In this document: piece by piece, positions 58,306 to 62,302 of the stretch
Layout: each line of letters starts with the position of its first letter
How positions within the stretch are numbered: the stretch's first letter is position 1
DNA from: Pelagicoccus sp.
GTDB taxonomy: Bacteria > Verrucomicrobiota > Verrucomicrobiia > Opitutales > Opitutaceae
Direction: 5' to 3'
Assembly: GCA_028284635.1 (NCBI GenBank)
Contig: JANQRJ010000039.1
Coordinates: 1 to 62,302 of the forward strand
DNA: 62,302 bases
Made by a program: the position numbers and the translations under genes
Notes under the pieces: generated by a model
Databases searched by the model: none
The model's input: the letters and a program-made list of their open reading frames with translations, nothing else
Told to the model about the DNA's origin: nothing

Positions 58306-59184
58306 ATGAAAAAATACGCCTTTATCCTAGCCATTCTCGCAACCACCTCGGTTCGAGGGGACGCCCCGAACTTCGAAGCGAAAGACGCTGCCCAGTTCGC
58401 CACCTTCTGGTCGAGCGGAGCCGAGATCACTCGCTACGAACTCAGCCAAAGCCGCTACGGCGAAGCCCATGCCGGTCACGCCGAACTGATCTTCGTACAA
58501 GAGCCATTTCTTCCGGACGCTCAGGTGAAGAGCGATTCCGGCGGCCCGCCTGCCGAACCGACCTTCAAGCTCAACGCTCTGCGCACTTTCAATACCGGCT
58601 TCTACAGCTACCGGACCATGCAGTCGACCTTCGCTCCGATCGACCGCGAGCGCTTTCCGCACGCCCTGAAGACAACGCTCTCGGTGCAAGACTGGTGCGG
58701 CCAAGTCTTCCAGCAGATAAACTTCCGTGACGGAAAGTGGCAGCATCGATCGTATTCATATTTCCAATCCGAGGGAGATTTCGTCGAAGAACTGCCCGAA
58801 GCCTGGCTGGAAGACGAGCTGTGGCTGCTTTTGCGCCGCGACCCGAACTCCCTGCCTCTAGGCAAAGTCGAGGTCATACCCGCCTTGCTGCACGGCCGTT
58901 TCGCTCACCAGGCAGCGAAGATCGAAACCGCTCAAGCCAGCCTGCAAGCCGACGGCAATGAGACGGTCTACCAAATCGACTACACCTCGACCTCCCGCCG
59001 CCTGAGCATCCGCTTCAACACGGAGTTTCCTCACTACATACAAGGCTGGACCGAAACGAGCCCTCGCGGCACCACCACCGCCCGACGCACCCACGGCATG
59101 GGCCAAGTCGAATACTGGAGACTCAACCAGCCAAAAGACGCCCCCCTCCGCGAAAAGCTAGGCCTAGAACGAATCCCAAACTGA
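58306..59184 (+). CDS. Conserved secreted protein of unknown function
   Basis: 292 residues with a signal peptide (KKYAFILAILATTSVRG). Recognisable conserved features are AEITRYELSQSRYGE, LNALRTFNTGFYSYRTMQS, TTLSVQDWCGQVFQQINF and the later GTTTARRTH; these resemble a family in Bacteroidota sometimes mislabelled septum formation inhibitor Maf. Function unknown. ATG 58306 was chosen at the signal peptide. Its neighbours are glycan-related (GT fusion, CslA-like synthase, GH26), so a cell-surface role is possible. Confidence 0.72.
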   Translation: MKKYAFILAILATTSVRGDAPNFEAKDAAQFATFWSSGAEITRYELSQSRYGEAHAGHAELIFVQEPFLPDAQVKSDSGGPPAEPTFKLNALRTFNTGFYSYRTMQSTFAPIDRERFPHALKTTLSVQDWCGQVFQQINFRDGKWQHRSYSYFQSEGDFVEELPEAWLEDELWLLLRRDPNSLPLGKVEVIPALLHGRFAHQAAKIETAQASLQADGNETVYQIDYTSTSRRLSIRFNTEFPHYIQGWTETSPRGTTTARRTHGMGQVEYWRLNQPKDAPLREKLGLERIPN

Positions 59185-59194
59185 TCACCTTCCC

Positions 59195-59269
59195 CATCTG
59201 CTTCTGCTTCTACTTCTTCATCTGCTTCCAAAATTGAAATAGATGAAGAAGTAGAAGCAGAAGAAGATG
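59195..59269. terminator. Long purine/pyrimidine hairpin between convergent genes
   Basis: Left arm 59201-59223 (CTTCTGCTTCTACTTCTTCA and TCT) and right arm 59241-59263 are perfect 23-base complements; with one mismatch the arms extend to 29. One strand is nearly all pyrimidine, the other all purine. It lies between genes ending at 59184 and 59276, so a bidirectional terminator role is likely although no T-run follows. Confidence 0.7.
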
Positions 59270-59275
59270 ACAAGA

Positions 59276-60772
59276 TCATGGGAGCGAGGCTTGACGGCGT
59301 TCTCGTAGCGAGGAGATCCCTACCGTCAGGAATCCCAGAGCGTAGAGCAAGAGGTAGGGAGCCAGGAAGAACTTCGCCAGAAGCACCGCCAACAAAAGAC
59401 TGACCAAGGTGTAGAACCCCATCGCCGTCTCCAGCCAAGGAATGATATTGCCTCGAACGCTGTAGGCCTTGCTCGGCTTGCTGCCTTTTTTCGGAGTACG
59501 TACGAAGGGAGAGTCCACCCCACGCAAGGCCTGCACCACTGCAGTCGTATTCGACAAGCAGATACCGAAGCCGATCAGCATGAGTCGAGGCAGCATGACT
59601 AGCGGCTTCTTGATCGAACGTCCCTGGGCGATCTGGCTCGCTATGTAGAGCTGGCTCGGACCAATCGTGGCAGCGAGCAGCGGGATGAAGCCGAGAAGCC
59701 ACCAGTAGCCAATGCCGCCAGAAATCTGCGAAAGCATGATGAGCAACGGTATCGAAAGAATGGACACGGCCAGCATGCAAAGGTGCATGCTGTACTGGGT
59801 AAGGTGGAAGATCGAGTGGAGCTTCACCCCGAACGGCAGACGCTCCTTCAAGACGCGCGGCAAGAGCAGCTTGGCAGTCTGGATCGAACCCTTAGCCCAA
59901 CGAAACTGCTGGCTCTTGAATGCCTCGTAGCTGGAAGGGATTTCCGCCGGCACCACTAAATCGTCCAGGAGAAAAATCTCCCATCCCCTCAACTGAGCCC
60001 GGTAGGAAAGCTCCAGATCCTCGGTCAACGTCACGGCTCTCCAACTGCCCGCGTCCTCGATCGCTTCGCGGCGCCAAAGCCCCGCCGTGCCATTGAAGTT
60101 GAGAAAGAGCCCATTCCAGGAGCGAGCCGGCTGCTCAATCACAAAATGCCCGTCGATTCCCAAAGCGACCGCTTTCGTAAGCATCGACTCGTTCCGATTA
60201 AGATGCCCCCAGCGGGCCTGTACCAGACAGCGCCTCGGCCGATCTTCGAATTGAGCCAGACAACGCCACAAAAAGTCGATCGGCGGCACGAAATCCGCAT
60301 CGAAAATGGCAATGAACTCCCCGCTGGCCAGCTTCATTCCCGCCTTCAGAGCCCCCGCCTTGTAGCCGCTTCGGTCCGACCGACGAACAACATCGATCCA
60401 GTGCCCCCGCCCCTTGAGTTCGGCAGCGACGCTGTCCACCAGATCCGCCGTCTCGTCGTTCGAATCGTCCAGGACTTGGATTTCATGACGGTCGATCGGA
60501 TAGTCCATAGCCGCCACCGCCCGCATCACCCGTTCGGCCACGTTCAGCTCGTTGTAGATCGGGATCTGGGTGGTCACAACCGGGAATTCCACTCGCCCCT
60601 CATCTATCCGCTTCCTGAAACGACGCTCCCGCAGCCGAGCCAGCCAGCGAACCGACTTCGCCTTGCGAGCGAAAATCCAAACGACGTAATAGGCCTTAAG
60701 GCCGTAGCCGAGCATAGCCAGGCTACAAAGGCCGTAGAGAATCGCAGCTAGATAAAGAGTGAAATGAGTCAT
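59276..60772 (-). CDS. Processive GT2 polysaccharide synthase (CslA/CelA-like)
   Basis: 498 residues. N-terminal helix, cytoplasmic GT2 domain (TTQIPIYNELNVAERVMRAV, IQVLDDSNDETADLV, IAIFDADFVPP with the DxD, TLTEDLELSYRAQL with TED, QQFRWAKGSIQ with Q-x-x-R-W) and a C-terminal set of about four helices. The D, DxD, TED, QxxRW series marks a processive beta-glycan synthase; similarity is closest to beta-mannan/glucomannan synthase (CslA-type) and CelA-like enzymes. No PilZ domain is present. A GH26 gene lies divergently 417 bases away. Confidence 0.87.
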   Translation of the reverse strand: MTHFTLYLAAILYGLCSLAMLGYGLKAYYVVWIFARKAKSVRWLARLRERRFRKRIDEGRVEFPVVTTQIPIYNELNVAERVMRAVAAMDYPIDRHEIQVLDDSNDETADLVDSVAAELKGRGHWIDVVRRSDRSGYKAGALKAGMKLASGEFIAIFDADFVPPIDFLWRCLAQFEDRPRRCLVQARWGHLNRNESMLTKAVALGIDGHFVIEQPARSWNGLFLNFNGTAGLWRREAIEDAGSWRAVTLTEDLELSYRAQLRGWEIFLLDDLVVPAEIPSSYEAFKSQQFRWAKGSIQTAKLLLPRVLKERLPFGVKLHSIFHLTQYSMHLCMLAVSILSIPLLIMLSQISGGIGYWWLLGFIPLLAATIGPSQLYIASQIAQGRSIKKPLVMLPRLMLIGFGICLSNTTAVVQALRGVDSPFVRTPKKGSKPSKAYSVRGNIIPWLETAMGFYTLVSLLLAVLLAKFFLAPYLLLYALGFLTVGISSLRERRQASLP

Positions 60773-61003
60773 CGAAAAAAGCGTGTCGTCTGTATGAAAA
60801 TCGAAAAGCGCACGCCTCTAACCCATTGGACACGAGCGGCTGACCGCTATAAGCCGGTAAACGTGCAGGCAATTTCGATCACTGCAACGAGAATGAACGA
60901 GCGACATGGCCGATCCCCCTCAGTTTCTTTCCATCGCAGCGGTAGCAGCTCCACCAGAGGGGAACGCGCCGAGAAACACGCGCCCGGCGCATCGACGGGG
61001 AGC

Positions 61004-61100
61004 GCACGCGTCTCGCGTGCTCGGTTGGGCGTCTCGCCCAACCGCACCCTGCTCAAGATGTCTTGGGCGAGACGCCCAAGACTGCCTACGAGACGCAGGC
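61004..61100. repeat. Cluster of four small hairpins with a shared GCGTCTCGC core
   Basis: In the 417-base divergent spacer (60773-61189): GCACGCGTCTCGCGTGC (61004-61020), GGTTGGGCGTCTCGCCCAAC and C (61023-61043), CTTGGGCGAGACGCCCAAG (61062-61080, the reverse complement type), GCCTACGAGACGCAGGC (61084-61100). Stems vary but the core is GCG-TCT-CGC in one or other orientation. The rest of the spacer shows no gene. Confidence 0.7.
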
Positions 61101-61189
61101 GTTCCCCGGTTCAATTGCGCTACGCCAAGCTGGCGCAACTCCGGCTGAATCGCTAACACCTTCAACCCACACCAAGTCGCCTCATCGCA

Positions 61190-62128
61190 ATGCCGAATCC
61201 CATCCGCTCCGCCCTGGCCTTCGCCATCGCCCTGCTCTTAGCCCAATGCCCGTACGCAGCCAAACCCTGGGGCGTCTACCAGATGCTGACCCGACACCAC
61301 AGCTGGCCCGAGCAGCTCGACCGCGAACTCCAAGCCCTCGGAGGACAAGCGGATTTCGTCCTCTTCTTCCGCGACCTCAGTCCTCGACGCGGGTTTCCTG
61401 CCGGTCCGGCAAAGAGCGCCCAAGAGAGGAGCCTAATTCCCGTCATAAGCCTCGAGCTGACAGAGTGGAGCTATGGCCAAAGCGTCAACCTGCTGCCCGA
61501 AATCGTCGACGGCGGATACGACAACCATTTCCGCAACTGGGCGACCGAAGCCAAACGCCACGGAGGAGAAATCATCCTGCGTTTCGGCTTCGAGATGAAT
61601 GGCGACTGGTTCTCCTGGGGCAAACAGCCCGATCTGTTCAAGAAAGCCTGGCGACGCGTCCACCGGATCTTCGCCGAAGTCGGTTGCGAAAACGTGAAGT
61701 GGATGTTCTCCCCAAATATCCTTTGGGGCACCATGACTTCGGAAGATGGACTCGAACCCTACTATCCCGGCGTCGAGTTCGTGGACTGTATCGGGATAGA
61801 CGGATACAACTTCGGCGACCACCACGACCAATGGCACGAATGGCAAAGCTACAGCGAAATCTTCGAAAACACGATCGACGCCTGCACCCGATTCGAAAAG
61901 CCCATCTACCTCTCGGAGATCGGCTGCGCCGACGACCCACGCAAAGCCGCTTGGATCGCAGACTTCCTAGAGAACGTCTCCCAAGATCCACGCGTGCAAG
62001 GCTTCATTTACTTCAACCACTTCAATCCACGCAAAAACGAGCCCAACTGGCGCCTCGACAGCGATGCGGAAACGCTCGAGGTCTTTCGGCAATGGGCCGT
62101 GGAAACTGAGCGTTTGCAAAATCATTAG
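61190..62128 (+). CDS. Secreted glycoside hydrolase family 26-like enzyme
   Basis: 312 residues. A signal peptide (SALAFAIALLLAQCPYA) may be of lipoprotein type. LRFGFEMNGDWFSWG has the acid/base Glu135, and PIYLSEIGCAD the nucleophile Glu243, with the GH26 TIM-barrel order; VKWMFSPN is also typical. GH26 enzymes cleave beta-mannan or mixed beta-1,3/1,4-glucan. Placed divergently from a mannan/glucan-type synthase, it may trim the product, as BcsZ does for cellulose. The last residues (LQNH) and the stop derive from a GCAAAATCATT repeat. Confidence 0.86.
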   Translation: MPNPIRSALAFAIALLLAQCPYAAKPWGVYQMLTRHHSWPEQLDRELQALGGQADFVLFFRDLSPRRGFPAGPAKSAQERSLIPVISLELTEWSYGQSVNLLPEIVDGGYDNHFRNWATEAKRHGGEIILRFGFEMNGDWFSWGKQPDLFKKAWRRVHRIFAEVGCENVKWMFSPNILWGTMTSEDGLEPYYPGVEFVDCIGIDGYNFGDHHDQWHEWQSYSEIFENTIDACTRFEKPIYLSEIGCADDPRKAAWIADFLENVSQDPRVQGFIYFNHFNPRKNEPNWRLDSDAETLEVFRQWAVETERLQNH

Positions 62129-62143
62129 AGGGGCAAAATCATT
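62116..62143 (+). repeat. Two direct GCAAAATCATT repeats at the end of the GH26 gene
   Basis: Copies at 62116-62126 and 62133-62143 match those at 58132-58157. The first encodes the C-terminal residues and supplies the T of the stop codon. Confidence 0.75.
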
Positions 62144-62203
62144 CTCCTGCACGTTGAGAAGGCATTGAAAAAGTCATTCAAGGTAGGGCTCGATCCCGCA
62201 GTC

Positions 62204-62302
62204 GCGCATTGGCGTCAACTTAACGGAAGAAGCATCCTTTGGAGGGCAACGCTCCGTCGTTGCCGCGCCGGTTTTTCCCTCTGTAGGCTCTGCGGCAATG
62301 AC
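62204..62302. repeat. Right copy of exact 99-bp terminal inverted repeat
   Basis: Exact reverse complement of 1-99. Upstream, 62181-62215 contains a REP-like AGGTAGGGCTCGATCCCGC and AGTCGCGCATTGG, the latter also in the 150-bp element at 47266. Between 62144 and 62203 no gene is seen. Confidence 0.95.

Noticed and set aside
1..62302. Linear plasmid or phage with terminal inverted repeats
   Set aside because: No replication, telomere resolvase, capsid or terminase genes; gene content is chromosomal; the exact 99-base identity and relation to internal repeats fit a contig break.

Overview
The window reads as a piece of a chromosome from a Gram-negative heterotroph, most likely a Verrucomicrobiota member of the Opitutales/Puniceicoccales (Pelagicoccus-like) group. 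This rests on gene content, not on a marker gene: a GC-rich sequence, a TonB-dependent receptor ending in aromatic-Phe, many secreted proteins with a verrucomicrobial-type C-terminal module (RCC1 and PPC proteins), a bacterial microcompartment (BMC) shell gene inside a sugar-acid cluster, a probable PPi-dependent PEP carboxykinase, and very dense REP-type palindromes. No rRNA, tRNA, CRISPR array, phage or plasmid backbone was recognised. The first and last 99 bases are an exact inverted repeat, which looks like a contig boundary at a dispersed repeat.

Layout. 0.2-3 kb: secreted alkaline phosphatase and an RCC1-repeat protein. 3.4-13.1 kb: a divergent cluster around an IclR regulator. The leftward arm encodes a tandem-domain BMC shell protein, a DapA-family aldolase with a C-terminal tail resembling an encapsulation peptide, an amidohydrolase-type lactonase and a GMC oxidoreductase. 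The rightward arm encodes an RraA-family lyase, a UxaA-type dehydratase split into two genes, an SDR of the L-fucose-dehydrogenase type and an Nramp-fold transporter lacking the metal motifs. Together they outline oxidation, lactone hydrolysis, dehydration and aldol cleavage of a sugar, with at least the aldolase possibly housed in a microcompartment. 13.3-15.9 kb: a Fic-MerR fusion with its own palindrome, then an SbtA/SbtB bicarbonate transporter and PII-like partner. 16.2-29.1 kb: a tight eight-gene leftward operon (TonB receptor, TPR protein, isoaspartyl peptidase, aminotransferase, acidic amino acid symporter, serine hydrolase, gamma-glutamyltransferase, RidA) facing a GntR regulator and a D-serine/D-3-hydroxyaspartate dehydratase-like enzyme, with GntR-type palindromes between; this looks like scavenging of gamma-glutamyl, isoaspartyl and possibly D-amino acid compounds.

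29-31 kb: remnants of a second Fic/MerR locus and an intact Fic-winged-helix gene with a perfect 26-bp palindrome at its start. 31-41 kb: an orphan secreted protein, an AraC-AKR-Gfo/Idh sugar cluster, a GT8 transferase, a YdjM-like membrane protein, a PPC-domain secreted protein and a ClC channel. 41.5-52.8 kb: a SYLF protein and a Dpp/Opp-type ABC transporter whose binding protein and permeases are separated from its two ATPases by a RAYT transposase with duplicated flanking REPs, a PhzF protein and the PEPCK-like gene. 52.9-62.3 kb: DUF547 protein, a FAD/NapH-like iron-sulfur fusion, a membrane GT fused to a GT2 domain, an uncharacterised secreted protein, a CslA/CelA-like synthase and a GH26 hydrolase suggesting beta-mannan or beta-glucan exopolysaccharide.

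A theme across the window is repeats. At least four REP families carry the GTAG tetranucleotide expected of RAYT substrates, and several genes end with stop codons located inside these repeats.
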